DNA from: Nevskia sp.
GTDB lineage: Bacteria > Pseudomonadota > Gammaproteobacteria > Nevskiales > Nevskiaceae
DNA length: 64,000 bases
Assembly: GCA_023229645.1 (NCBI GenBank)
Contig: JALNYU010000018.1
Location: 1-64,000, forward strand
Direction: 5' to 3'
Shown here: piece after piece, positions 34,255 through 43,279 of the stretch
Numbering within the stretch: position 1 is the stretch's first letter
Layout of the letters: the number at the start of each line of letters is the position of its first letter
Position numbers and translations under genes: made by a program
Notes under the pieces: model-generated
The model's database searches: none
Told to the model about the DNA's origin: nothing
Seen by the model: the letters and a program-made list of their open reading frames with translations, nothing else

Positions 34255-36606
34255 ATGCGCGTGGCGGCACTATTCCGGCGACTGTTGTCGTGCCGCTATA
34301 CCGGTGCCGCCGCGCTAATGCTGGCTTCGTTGTTGGTTCTGGCCGCGGTGCGTTTCTGGCCGCGGCCCCCGCTCTCCGCGTACGCGCCGAGTTCAACGGC
34401 GGTGTTCGACGACAAAGACCGTTTGCTCCGGTTGACCTTGGCCAGCGATGACCAATATCGATTATGGACGCCGCTGGCCGAGGTTTCACCGCAATTAGTG
34501 CAGGCGTTGTTATTGCACGAAGATCGGCATTTCTATTGGCATCTCGGCGTTAATCCAGCGGCCTTAGTGCGGGCTGCGAGTGCCACTTATTCCGGCGGCG
34601 TTCGACAAGGCGGCTCGACGATCACGATGCAGCTTGCGCGGCTGATTTGGCATTTAAATACCCGAACGCCACTCGGCAAGCTGGAGCAGATGTTCCGCGC
34701 TTTGGAATTGGAATTGGAATATTCCAAACGTGAAATTCTTGAAGCCCATATCAATCTATTACCGTACGGCGGCAATATTCAGGGTGCAGGTGCAGCAAGC
34801 CTGATCTATTTTGGCAAGACTGCAGACCGTCTCAGCTTGACCGAAAGCTTATCGTTGACGTTGATTCCACAGTCGCCGCTGCGGCGCACGCCCGCCGGGC
34901 GCGAGCCGGAAAGTCTGCGTGTCGCCCGGCAGCGCTTATTTGAGGATTGGTTGCAAGACCATCCCGAAAGTGCAACCCAGCGTGCCGCGGTGGCGCTGCC
35001 GCTGCGGTATCGCGGCCTAGCCGCGCTGCCGTTCGAGGCGCCGCATTTGACCGACACGCTGTTGCAGAGTCCGCACGCCGGTACCGCAAGCTTGCACAGC
35101 ACCCTGAACCTGGAAACACAGCGCCTACTGCAGCGGCGTGTGCAGCAGTACGTTGCCCGGCAGCGGCGGCTTGGAATCAACAATGCCAGCGCGATGTTGA
35201 TCGATACCCGAACGATGGCGGTGAAAGCGCTGGTGGGATCGGCCGATTTTTTCGATGACGCGATCGAAGGGCAAGTCAACGGCACTGCGGCGAAGCGCTC
35301 ACCGGGTTCGGCGCTGAAGCCGTTTATCTACGGGCTGGCGATGGATCAAGGGCTGATTCATCCGCTATCGGTATTGAAAGATTCACCGACGGCGTTCGGG
35401 CCGTTTTCGCCAGAGAATTTCGACGGCCGCTTCGCCGGCCCGATCACCGCGCACGATGCCTTGATTCGTTCGCGCAATATCCCCGCCGTGTCGCTAGCGT
35501 CAAAATTAGCCAGCCCCAGCCTGTACCAGTTTCTGCAGAACGCTGGTGTTTCGCGCATGGCGAGTGAGCAGCATTATGGCCTCGCGCTCGCACTGGGCGG
35601 CGGTGAAGTGACGATGGAGGAATTGGTGACCCTCTATGCGGCGCTGGCGAATCACGGCCACTTGCGGCCCTTGCGATACCGCGCGGATGAACCCGCCTCT
35701 GCCGGGGCTGCGGTTTTGTCTGACGAAGCCAGCTGGCTGGTGCTGAACATGTTGAGCGATAACCCACGCCCCGACGACGCGCTATTGCACGGCTCAACGC
35801 GGCTGCCGGTGGCGTGGAAAACCGGCACCTCATGGGGTTTCCGTGACGCATGGAGCGTCGGCGTGTTTGGCCCTTACGTGCTCGCGGTTTGGGTCGGCAA
35901 TTTTGACGGCAGTAGCAACCCTGCTTTTGTCGGCGTGCAGGCGGCGGCGCCGTTGTTTTTCGATATCGTCGATGCCGTACTGGCGCAGCAGCCGAATTTA
36001 TCAGCGCCGCTGCGCAGCACGCCGGTCGGGCTCGCCCGGGTGGACGTGTGCGCGGCGAGCGGCGATCTGCCGAACGTTGACTGCCCGCAACGCGCAACGA
36101 CCTGGTTCATCCCTGGGAAATCGCCGATTCGCGTCAGCCAAGTACATCGGCGGATCTACATCGATGTGCGTACCGGCCGCCAAGCCTGTCCGCCCTACGA
36201 CCCGGCGACAACGCGCAGCGAAGTCTACGAGTTTTGGCCGTCGGATCTTGCCCGCCTGTTCGCACAGGCCGGGATTCCACGGCGTAGCCCGCCGCCGTCG
36301 GGCGACTGCAATCTCGGCAGTGATGTTGCGGGTGTGTCGCCGAACATCACGTCACCGTTAAGCGGCGCAACCTACACGTTGCGTAGCGAATCCGCGGCCA
36401 GCGGCAACGTCGTGCCGCTGCAAGCCAATGCCGACGGCGACGCCCGCGTGCTGTATTGGTTTGTTGATGATGGCTATGCTGGCAGCAGCGCAGCTGGCGT
36501 TGCGCTGGCGTGGCGGCCGAATCAAAGCGGCAGCCACACCGTCCGTGTCGTCGACGATCATGGCCGAGCCGACGAACGTGAAATCCGCGTGGCAGTTGTT
36601 CGCTAA
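34255..36606 (+). CDS. pbpC: Penicillin-binding protein 1C
   Basis: Class A penicillin-binding protein of 783 residues. It has a membrane helix (about 18-36) and a glycosyltransferase domain with catalytic Glu89 in LLHEDRHFYWHLGVNP, plus GGSTITMQLAR and the second acidic region around LELEYSKREILEAHINLLPY. The transpeptidase domain has its SxxK in SPGSALKPF (Ser352), SRN in ALIRSRNIPAVS and KTGTSWGFRDAW. A C-terminal BiPBP_C beta domain (about 690-780) is typical of PbpC. It works with the A2M protein encoded eight bases upstream and is thought to repair peptidoglycan after attack. Both catalytic domains look intact. Confidence 0.94.
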   Translation: MRVAALFRRLLSCRYTGAAALMLASLLVLAAVRFWPRPPLSAYAPSSTAVFDDKDRLLRLTLASDDQYRLWTPLAEVSPQLVQALLLHEDRHFYWHLGVNPAALVRAASATYSGGVRQGGSTITMQLARLIWHLNTRTPLGKLEQMFRALELELEYSKREILEAHINLLPYGGNIQGAGAASLIYFGKTADRLSLTESLSLTLIPQSPLRRTPAGREPESLRVARQRLFEDWLQDHPESATQRAAVALPLRYRGLAALPFEAPHLTDTLLQSPHAGTASLHSTLNLETQRLLQRRVQQYVARQRRLGINNASAMLIDTRTMAVKALVGSADFFDDAIEGQVNGTAAKRSPGSALKPFIYGLAMDQGLIHPLSVLKDSPTAFGPFSPENFDGRFAGPITAHDALIRSRNIPAVSLASKLASPSLYQFLQNAGVSRMASEQHYGLALALGGGEVTMEELVTLYAALANHGHLRPLRYRADEPASAGAAVLSDEASWLVLNMLSDNPRPDDALLHGSTRLPVAWKTGTSWGFRDAWSVGVFGPYVLAVWVGNFDGSSNPAFVGVQAAAPLFFDIVDAVLAQQPNLSAPLRSTPVGLARVDVCAASGDLPNVDCPQRATTWFIPGKSPIRVSQVHRRIYIDVRTGRQACPPYDPATTRSEVYEFWPSDLARLFAQAGIPRRSPPPSGDCNLGSDVAGVSPNITSPLSGATYTLRSESAASGNVVPLQANADGDARVLYWFVDDGYAGSSAAGVALAWRPNQSGSHTVRVVDDHGRADEREIRVAVVR

Positions 36607-37076
36607 GCCAACAGCCGCCCGCAAGTCACGCCACCATCACCGTTAGACCGCCGACCGCTGCGACGCGGTGCCGGCAACCGCAGCATCGTTCAGGAAAGCC
36701 TCGGTCAGAAAATCGAGGGGAGACACGCCCGCACCGAAAATGACATTGGAAAATTCAGTCATGACGATGAAAAACAAGAATTTTGCAGTCAAGCCTCAAC
36801 GGTTGATCGATCACAAGTCCGCGCAAAATATGTGCTTTTCATTATAATAAAAAGCACATTTTAGGGCCTGCGAGCAGCTATGCCATCCCTGCGCTATGCG
36901 TTAAAAATTCACCCGCTTCGGCGCTGGCTGCAGGCGTTCTTGATACCGAAGCCAAGGTTGGCGGCGAACGCCAGCAGACGCTGGTTGTTAGCCAGGCAGG
37001 GGCTGGTCGGCGGCAGCCGCGGAGATTGTGGCCGCGGGCTGGCTGATGGGTCTGGATCACTGCGGCATACCACGCC
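36607..37076. other. Intergenic region with AT-rich hairpin upstream of sulP
   Basis: There are 470 bases without a firmly supported gene. TGTGCTTTT (36831-36839) and AAAAGCACA (36850-36858) form a 9-bp stem in AT-rich DNA, a plausible terminator for pbpC or an operator for what follows. Two short frames were examined: minus 36762-36643 (39 residues, MTEFSNVIFGAGVSPLDF) and plus 36880-37080 (66 residues). The latter ends in ATGA over the SulP start and could be a translated leader, but its codon use is poor. The stretch 36900-37060 looks like decayed coding DNA. Confidence 0.4.
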
Positions 37077-38801
37077 ATGATTGCGTTACTTGAAGCTCGT
37101 AATGCTGGCCTGCTGACCCGTCAGCAGTTATTACCCAATATCGTGTCCGGCGCCATTGTTGGTGTCGTGGCGCTGCCGCTGGCGATGGCGTTTGCCATCG
37201 CATCCGGTCTTAAGCCGGAGCAGGGGATTTACACGGCGATTGTCGCCGGGTTTTTGGTTTCGGCCTTTGGCGGCAGCCGGCTGCAGATTGCGGGGCCGAC
37301 GGGCGCGTTTATCGTCATTCTGGCGGGCATTACGGCCGCGCACGGTGTCGACGGTTTGCAGATCGCAACGATGATGGCCGGCATCATGTTGCTTGTCCTC
37401 GGTGTAACCCGGCTCGGCGGTGTTATCAAATTCATCCCGGACCCGGTGATTGTCGGCTTTACCGCAGGCATCGGCGTCATCATTTGGATTGGCCAGTGGA
37501 AGGATTTCTTTGGTTTGCCGGCCCCGGCGGGCAAGCATTTTCACGAGAAGCTGTGGCATCTGCTGCAAGCCTTTCCGCATTTGCATCTGGCGACGACCGG
37601 CTTGGCGGTATTAGCGCTCGTCTTGGTGCTGTTCACCGCAAAAATTCCAGGGATGAAGCGGGTGCCGGGGCCTTTGGTGGCGCTGATTGTTGTGAGCGTC
37701 TTACAAACCGTGGCGCATTTCAGCGGGGTTGCCACTATCGGCAGCGCTTTCGGCGGCATACCGCAAGGCTTGCCGAGCTTGCACTGGCCAGCGATTACCG
37801 CTGAACGTGTGATCGAATTGATCGGCCCGGCGTTCGCGATTGCGATGCTCGGCGCGATTGAGTCGTTGTTATCGGCGGTCGTTGCCGATGGCATGGCCGG
37901 TACGCGGCACGATTCAAATCAGGAGCTGATCGGCCAAGGCATCGCGAATATTGCGGCGCCGTTGTTCGGCGGTTTCGCCGCGACCGGTGCAATTGCCCGT
38001 ACCGCAACCAATATCCGCAACGGCGGCACGAGCCCGTTGGCCGGCATAGTGCATGCGCTGACACTGGTGTTGATCATTGTGTTTCTGGCGCCGTTCGCGG
38101 TAAATATTCCGTTGGCATCGCTAGCGGCGATTTTGTTTGTCGTCGCTTGGAACATGAGCGAAGTCCCGCACTTCATCAAAATGATGCGCCGCGCCCCGCG
38201 CGCCGACGTTGTGATTCTGTTGACGACATTTACGCTGACCGTGTTTGCCGATTTGGTCATCGCAGTCAACATCGGCGTCATTCTGGCAATTCTGCACTTC
38301 ATGCGCCGCATGGTGCTGAGTGTGGAAGTGCGTGAAGCATCGGCGCAAGAACTGCAGCAGGAATTTGCGTTGCATGGCTTTGCTACGCCGCCGCCAGGGG
38401 TGATGACGTATGCCGTCGATGGGCCATTTTTCTTCGGCGCGGTCGAGAGTTTTGAGCGGGCATTGGCGCAAACGCACTCGGATCCGCGGATTGTCATCAT
38501 TCGGTTGCGCGCGGTGCCGTTTATCGACATTACCGGCTTGCAAAGCCTTGAAGAGGCGATTGCCGCTTTTCAGAAACGCGGCGTGCGTGTGCTGCTGACG
38601 GAAGCCAATCATCGCGTTGCGGGCAAGTTGCAAAAGGCGGGCATCGTCGCGCAAATTTCTGCGGAAAATATGCTGAGTACGTTCTCGGCGGCGATTGCCC
38701 TCTGCCGGGAGTTGGCGAATCCGGCGGTCACGGTGGTGCCGCTAGATCAAAACGAGCGGCTTGCGGTGGATTTGGACGCCGATCTGAATCCTAAAAGATG
38801 A
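37077..38801 (+). CDS. SulP family anion transporter with STAS domain
   Basis: Inner-membrane anion transporter of 574 residues. The SulP N-terminus LLPNIVSGAIVGVVALPLAM leads into about 10-12 helices, with the conserved GIYTAIVAGFLVSAFGGS and IAGPTGAFIVILAGI. A C-terminal STAS domain (about 440-545) holds RIVIIRLRAVPFIDITGLQ. SulP proteins carry sulfate, bicarbonate, chloride or C4-dicarboxylates, and sequence alone does not decide. No carbonic anhydrase is adjacent (one is at 63.7 kb), which leaves bicarbonate transport unproven. There is no clear SD before the ATG at 37077. It overlaps a short upstream frame by ATGA, so coupled translation is possible. Confidence 0.88.
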   Translation: MIALLEARNAGLLTRQQLLPNIVSGAIVGVVALPLAMAFAIASGLKPEQGIYTAIVAGFLVSAFGGSRLQIAGPTGAFIVILAGITAAHGVDGLQIATMMAGIMLLVLGVTRLGGVIKFIPDPVIVGFTAGIGVIIWIGQWKDFFGLPAPAGKHFHEKLWHLLQAFPHLHLATTGLAVLALVLVLFTAKIPGMKRVPGPLVALIVVSVLQTVAHFSGVATIGSAFGGIPQGLPSLHWPAITAERVIELIGPAFAIAMLGAIESLLSAVVADGMAGTRHDSNQELIGQGIANIAAPLFGGFAATGAIARTATNIRNGGTSPLAGIVHALTLVLIIVFLAPFAVNIPLASLAAILFVVAWNMSEVPHFIKMMRRAPRADVVILLTTFTLTVFADLVIAVNIGVILAILHFMRRMVLSVEVREASAQELQQEFALHGFATPPPGVMTYAVDGPFFFGAVESFERALAQTHSDPRIVIIRLRAVPFIDITGLQSLEEAIAAFQKRGVRVLLTEANHRVAGKLQKAGIVAQISAENMLSTFSAAIALCRELANPAVTVVPLDQNERLAVDLDADLNPKR

Positions 38802-38831
38802 GGTGTTCCGTGCCGATGGCTGCGGCAACGC

Positions 38832-39023
38832 TTACTTCTTAACCTGCGGATTAACCGCTGCGGGCAATGCGCCATAACGCACGTCATGTAACGCGAGATA
38901 GTCCCGAATTAACTGCCGCACCACTTGTGATGGCGTTAAATCCTGCGTCGCGCACAGCGTTTCGAATGCCTTTTTTTTGTCAGGATCGATCAAGACGGTC
39001 AGGCGAGCAGTTTTGAGTTCCAT
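38832..39023 (-). CDS. Small ribbon-helix-helix DNA-binding protein
   Basis: Protein of 63 residues with the ribbon-helix-helix plan: a strand TARLTVLIDPDKKKAFETLC, then a turn LTPSQVVRQLIRDYLALHD. The family binds DNA as a dimer through the strand, often as an antitoxin or autoregulator. No toxin-like partner lies beside it: convergent sulP ends 30 bases away, and the next gene on the same strand is a porin. It may therefore be a stand-alone regulator of a neighbour, which is inference. Confidence 0.65.
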   Translation of the reverse strand: MELKTARLTVLIDPDKKKAFETLCATQDLTPSQVVRQLIRDYLALHDVRYGALPAAVNPQVKK

Positions 39024-39101
39024 GGCCGAGCATTCGATAACGTTGATGTGTATCGAATTGTAATGGAATTATCTGGTCTTCTGAACGCGCCGTGGCGTTT
39101 T

Positions 39102-39128
39102 GGCACTACCCGCGGGGTGGGTAGTGCC
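39102..39128. terminator. Hairpin downstream of the second OprB gene
   Basis: GGCACTACCC (39102-39111) and GGGTAGTGCC (39119-39128) form a perfect 10-bp stem with a seven-base loop. It begins eight bases after the stop of the minus-strand porin gene. No T-tract follows, so it could end the fru-porin transcript or protect its 3' end. Confidence 0.55.
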
Positions 39129-39135
39129 GTATCAA

Positions 39136-40455
39136 TCAACGCCGGAACAGGTGCTCGGCGCCAGCTTGCAAGGTCGGCGAGAGCTGCAAGTCGAAACGCA
39201 GGCCAACGGCAAAGGCGTTCGGCAGATTCTGCGTTCGCGACGGCGCCGAGCGCGAATCAGGGTCGATAATGTAGTGCAGATTCGGCTGGATGCGCAGCGC
39301 CGGCGTAACTTGAATGCCGTAGCTGAGTTCCATCAAAATTTGCTGATGCGGAATCGCTGCGCTGCCGCCGGCCGCTGCCCGGGCCAGTTGCAGATTCTCC
39401 ACTTCGATGTCGCTGTAGTGCTGCAGCGTTATGACATAGCCTAGCGTGTCGCGATTGCGGCCGGCGAACGTGCCTTTTTGCACGAAGCCGAGTTCGAAGA
39501 AACGATCTTCGACCAGTTCGCCGGAAGTCCCGGCTAGCGCAGCGCCGAACACAATCAGGCCGCGTTCGGAGGCATCCGGTCGCGTAACTTGTTGCTCGAA
39601 GCGGGCAAAGAAGCCGGAGCGGCCGGAGCGCGGGGCATAGGCTTGGCCGCTGGTAACGGCCGGTATACCCGATGCGTCCCGCAGCGGGTCGGTGTAATCA
39701 GAGGTGTCGTACCAGCCGCCGATCTCATACGAGCGTGGCAGGCGGTCCGTTGCCGCCGTGGTTTTGTAGCCGAATGTGTACGGCAGCACGACGCCGGTTG
39801 CGTTGCCAAGACTCCAATCGAAGCCGTGATCGCTGTTCGCGGCGTGGTCTGGATTCACTTCGTAGGCGCCGACGTGCACGTAAATACGCGGCGTAAACCA
39901 CCAGCGCGCGTGGCCACCCCAACTCGACACCGGCCAATACGTGAAGCCGCTGGTTTGGAATACGAAAGTTGGGTTACCACAGGCGGAATTGGTCTGGAAG
40001 TAATTGCATAGTTCGGAGCCTAGGAAGTGAATATTGGCGACGGTGCGCCCAGCTTCCAGAAACAGGCGGTTGTTAAAGAGCTGCTGCTCCAACGTCAAAT
40101 TTGCGAGGCGCGTGTTTTGCGCGCCGTAGATTTCCTGAATTGACGTGCTATTACCGATACGTGTCGCGGCGAGATTATTGCCGTGGCGGCTGGCGAAGCC
40201 GAGATGCAAGGCCGCACCGCGCCAGCCGGCGAGCTTGTTGAAATCGAGATCGCCGCCAAAGAAGACTTGCCCGGCGTAGGCGCCACCGGTGCTTGCGCCG
40301 CCATCGAGATTGCCGGCGGCTTCGCCGGTGTAGCTGGCGGTGATGCCAATGCCGCGATCAGCGAGTGGCGTGTCGGAAGCTGCGGCAACGACAAACGCGG
40401 AGCACAGCAGGGCTAGCACCGCCAGCCAAGGGCGGCATGAAAGGAACAGCGTCAT
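39136..40455 (-). CDS. OprB-family carbohydrate porin, second copy
   Basis: Outer-membrane porin of 439 residues. The signal peptide (PWLAVLALLCSAFVVAAAS) is followed by DTPLADRGIGITASYTGEAA. Family landmarks shared with the first OprB are GGAYAGQVFFGGDLDFNKLAGW, the NLxLEQ strand, SGFTYWPVSSWGGHARWWF and a final AGAEHLFRR. The last residue is Arg rather than Phe, which differs from the usual BAM signal. Two cysteines in SELCNYFQTNSACGNP probably form a loop disulphide, as in the other copy. It lies 87 bases downstream of fruA on the same strand, so fructose entry across the outer membrane is the likely role. Confidence 0.85.
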   Translation of the reverse strand: MTLFLSCRPWLAVLALLCSAFVVAAASDTPLADRGIGITASYTGEAAGNLDGGASTGGAYAGQVFFGGDLDFNKLAGWRGAALHLGFASRHGNNLAATRIGNSTSIQEIYGAQNTRLANLTLEQQLFNNRLFLEAGRTVANIHFLGSELCNYFQTNSACGNPTFVFQTSGFTYWPVSSWGGHARWWFTPRIYVHVGAYEVNPDHAANSDHGFDWSLGNATGVVLPYTFGYKTTAATDRLPRSYEIGGWYDTSDYTDPLRDASGIPAVTSGQAYAPRSGRSGFFARFEQQVTRPDASERGLIVFGAALAGTSGELVEDRFFELGFVQKGTFAGRNRDTLGYVITLQHYSDIEVENLQLARAAAGGSAAIPHQQILMELSYGIQVTPALRIQPNLHYIIDPDSRSAPSRTQNLPNAFAVGLRFDLQLSPTLQAGAEHLFRR

Positions 40456-40542
40456 GGTATTTCTCCAGTGCCCGGTGTTTTATCCAGGCACGAGTAGCGC
40501 GCGATTTAGAGCGCGGGTGGATTCAGCTCAAAGGTCCTTGCG

Positions 40543-42249
40543 TCAAGCGCGAATTGGTTTTTTGAGTACGCCCAGCGCAACGGCAGTCAGTGCCGTGCCG
40601 ACGACTAGCGCAACGAGGTAAGCGCCGAGGTGTGTCACCGCGTTTGGAATCGGTAGCACGAAAACGCCGCCGTGCGGCACTTTCAGCTCAACGCCTGCGA
40701 CCATTGAAATCGCTCCCGCGACGGCCGAGCCGAGCATCAACGAAGGAATAACCCGAAATGGGTCGCGTGCCGCGAATGGAATCGCGCCTTCGGTGATGAA
40801 CGCCAAGCCCAGCACTGCAGCCGCTTTGCCGGCCTCGTGTTCGTCTTTTGTAAAGCGATCTTTGAACAACCACGTTGCGAGGGCGATACCGAGCGGCGGC
40901 GTCATGCCGGCGACCATACATGCGGCCATCGGCGTGTAGACCTCGCTGGCAATCAAGCCAGTAGAAAACGCATACGCGGCTTTGTTTACCGGGCCGCCCA
41001 TGTCGAACGCGGCCATGCTGCCGATCAGGAGGCCGAGCAAAATCGCGCTGCTGTTTTGCATGCCGCGCAGCCAAGTTGTCAGCGCCGCCAAAGCTTCGGC
41101 AACCGGCCCGCCGACGACGTAGATCATCAATAGGCCGGTGAGCAGCGTGCCCAATACCGGCAAAATCAGCACCGGTTTTAAGCCTTCAAGATTGCGATGC
41201 AGACGAATGTGTTTATTTAGAAACGCGACGCCGTAGCCGGCGATGAAGCCGGCCAGAATACCGCCGAAAAAGCCGGCGCCGATATTGGCTGCGAGTACGC
41301 CGCCGATCATGCCGGGTGCGATGCCAGGGCGATCTGCAATCGAAAACGCGATGTAGCCGGCGAGGGCCGGTACGATTAATAAAAACCCAGCTTTCGCGCC
41401 GATTTGAAATAGCGAATAGGCAAGCGTGCCTTTGTGGGCATCGTCGTAGGCGTAAATGCCGCCGAGTGCGAACGCCAGCGCAATCAGCAGGCCGCCCGCA
41501 ACTACAAACGGCAGCATGAACGAGACGCCGGTCATCAAATGTTTGTAGGGTCCGGTGCGCGTTGCGGCTTTGGCTTTATCGGCTTCCTTGGCGTTGCCGG
41601 TAGTATTGTCGCGGATGATGTGCGGCAGCGCCTCGGTGAGTGCACGGTTGATCAGCGCTCGGCCGTCATTGATCGCCAATTTCGTCGTGCTTTGGTAAAG
41701 GCGCTTGCCGGCGAAACGGCTGAGATCGACTTGCGTATCAGCCGCAATCAAGACCAAATCGGCGTCGCGGATTTCGGCGTCGGTCAGCGTATCGCGGGCG
41801 CCAACTGAACCCTGGGTTTCGACGCGTATCGTGTGGCCCAGCGCTTTCGCCGCCTGTTGTATGCCTTCGGCGGCCATGAACGTATGGGCGATGCCGGTTG
41901 GGCACGAGGTGATGGCGACGATCCGCTTCACGCCGCTTTGCGCTGGCGCGGTGGCGGATCCATGAGCACGTTGTAAAACCGCGTCGGGGTTGGCGAGTAC
42001 GTCATCAAGTGTCGCCTCGATACGCTGCAGCGTCTTGAATCGAACATCGTCTTGGTCTTGCGCGCCGATCAACAGCACGCGTTCGGCATTGCCCGCATCC
42101 CCAAGTGGATGGATGATGCCGTCCGCGGTGCGGATTTCGGTTCGTAGTTGCCAGCCGCGCAGGCTGGCCGCGTGGCGTAAAGCTTCGGCGGCGAGTAGCG
42201 CATGGACGCTTCGTTCCCCGCCGCCGATTACCGCTATTAATGTACTCAT
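40543..42249 (-). CDS. fruA: PTS fructose transporter subunit EIIBC
   Basis: Membrane component of the fructose phosphotransferase system. It imports fructose and releases fructose-1-phosphate. The ATG at 42249 with GGAGGAA upstream is preferred to an earlier in-frame ATG (42273) lying before that site. Of 568 residues, 1-95 are a degenerate IIB' domain without the active Cys. Residues 108-205 are IIB with its phosphorylated Cys116 in ITSCPTGIAHTFMAAEG. The rest is the IIC domain with about nine helices (GVSFMLPFVVAGGLLIALAF, GGPVNKAAYAFSTG, ITEGAIPFAARDP). It is the last enzyme gene of fruB-fruK-fruA. Confidence 0.93.
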   Translation of the reverse strand: MSTLIAVIGGGERSVHALLAAEALRHAASLRGWQLRTEIRTADGIIHPLGDAGNAERVLLIGAQDQDDVRFKTLQRIEATLDDVLANPDAVLQRAHGSATAPAQSGVKRIVAITSCPTGIAHTFMAAEGIQQAAKALGHTIRVETQGSVGARDTLTDAEIRDADLVLIAADTQVDLSRFAGKRLYQSTTKLAINDGRALINRALTEALPHIIRDNTTGNAKEADKAKAATRTGPYKHLMTGVSFMLPFVVAGGLLIALAFALGGIYAYDDAHKGTLAYSLFQIGAKAGFLLIVPALAGYIAFSIADRPGIAPGMIGGVLAANIGAGFFGGILAGFIAGYGVAFLNKHIRLHRNLEGLKPVLILPVLGTLLTGLLMIYVVGGPVAEALAALTTWLRGMQNSSAILLGLLIGSMAAFDMGGPVNKAAYAFSTGLIASEVYTPMAACMVAGMTPPLGIALATWLFKDRFTKDEHEAGKAAAVLGLAFITEGAIPFAARDPFRVIPSLMLGSAVAGAISMVAGVELKVPHGGVFVLPIPNAVTHLGAYLVALVVGTALTAVALGVLKKPIRA

Positions 42250-42325
42250 TGCAGTTCCTCCAGCTGTGCTCACACCGTGTTCACGACACGCGCTGACTGT
42301 CTTGCGTGTCGTTAGTTTTTTGTTG

Positions 42326-43279
42326 CTAGTTCAAACGCGTAATCGTTGTCGCGATCGCCAGTTGCTGCACCCGTTCCCAGGCCGGTAAATGCGCACCGGC
42401 GCGGCTGAGCTTGGCGGTGGCGAAGGCGGTTGCCAGCCGCGCCGTTGCTTCCAAGTTCGCGCCTTCGAGCAACGCTGCGGCGATGCCGGCGACCATCGCG
42501 TCACCGGCGCCTACAGTGCTCGAGGTATGAATAGCCGGTGGTAACGCATGCAGGGCGTCGTCGCCGTGTACGAATAAGGCGCCGGCTTCGCCGATCGAGA
42601 TCACAACGAGTTTGACGCCGCGCGCTTGCAACTCGCGGGCTGCGATCAGCAAGTCGGCTTGGGTCGGTAGCGCGCGGCCCGCCCAGGCTTCGAGCTCGTG
42701 GCGATTAGGTTTTACTGCGTACGGCAGTGCCGCCGATGGTGCCGTGAGCGCGGCGGTGAGCGCGGCATCACTGGTATCGAGCACCGCGCGAGTGCCGTGG
42801 CGCGCCAACGCTTCCAGTAGTTCGACATAGGCATCGCTGGCCAGACCGTTGGGCAGGCTGCCGGACAACACGACGAGATTGGCGTCGGCGCATAGCGCGC
42901 GGAGGTCCCGCCGGACGACGGTTAGCACGCTGGCATCGGCGGTGAAGCCGGGGAGATTGACGTCAGTGGTTTCGCCACGGCTTTCGTCGACCAATTTGAT
43001 GTTCGTACGTGTTGTGCCGGGAACGCGGACACAGCGATCTTCGATATTTTTGGCGGCGAATAGATGCTCGAACGCCGCTGCGTTATCGGCGCCCAACAGG
43101 CCGGTGATCGCAGTGGCGACACCCCAGTCGGCGAGGCAGGACGCGACATTCACGCCTTTGCCGCCAGCATCGATCCGCGCTGATTGCGCGCGCTGCACGG
43201 TGCCGGGTGTTAGTCGGTCAAGGGTTACGGTTTGGTCCAACGCCGGATTTAGCGAAACCGTGATAATCCGCGTGCTCAT
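42326..43279 (-). CDS. fruK: 1-phosphofructokinase
   Basis: PfkB-family kinase that turns fructose-1-phosphate into fructose-1,6-bisphosphate. The start at 43279 overlaps the fruB stop (ATGA) and begins exactly at the family N-terminus (TRIITVSLNPALDQTVTL). The frame runs on to 43501, but that part is antisense-like fruB DNA in another frame. Of 317 residues, DAGGKGVNVASCLADWG is the first PfkB signature. VLSGSLPNGL and the ATP/anion-hole motif TVGAGDAMVAGI, with its catalytic Asp, are intact. Translation is coupled to fruB, and fruA follows after 76 bases. Confidence 0.94.
   Translation of the reverse strand: MSTRIITVSLNPALDQTVTLDRLTPGTVQRAQSARIDAGGKGVNVASCLADWGVATAITGLLGADNAAAFEHLFAAKNIEDRCVRVPGTTRTNIKLVDESRGETTDVNLPGFTADASVLTVVRRDLRALCADANLVVLSGSLPNGLASDAYVELLEALARHGTRAVLDTSDAALTAALTAPSAALPYAVKPNRHELEAWAGRALPTQADLLIAARELQARGVKLVVISIGEAGALFVHGDDALHALPPAIHTSSTVGAGDAMVAGIAAALLEGANLEATARLATAFATAKLSRAGAHLPAWERVQQLAIATTITRLN

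Noticed and set aside
34947..36361. Several overlapping frames on both strands within pbpC
   Set aside because: All are Arg/Ala/Ser-rich shadows of the intact pbpC frame.
36643..36762. 39-codon minus-strand frame starting MTEFSNVIFGAG
   Set aside because: Too short, with no ribosome site and no family recognised; kept only as a note in the intergenic entry.
38832..39023. Toxin-antitoxin pair based on the ribbon-helix-helix protein
   Set aside because: No toxin-like frame adjoins it; the neighbours are a transporter and a porin.
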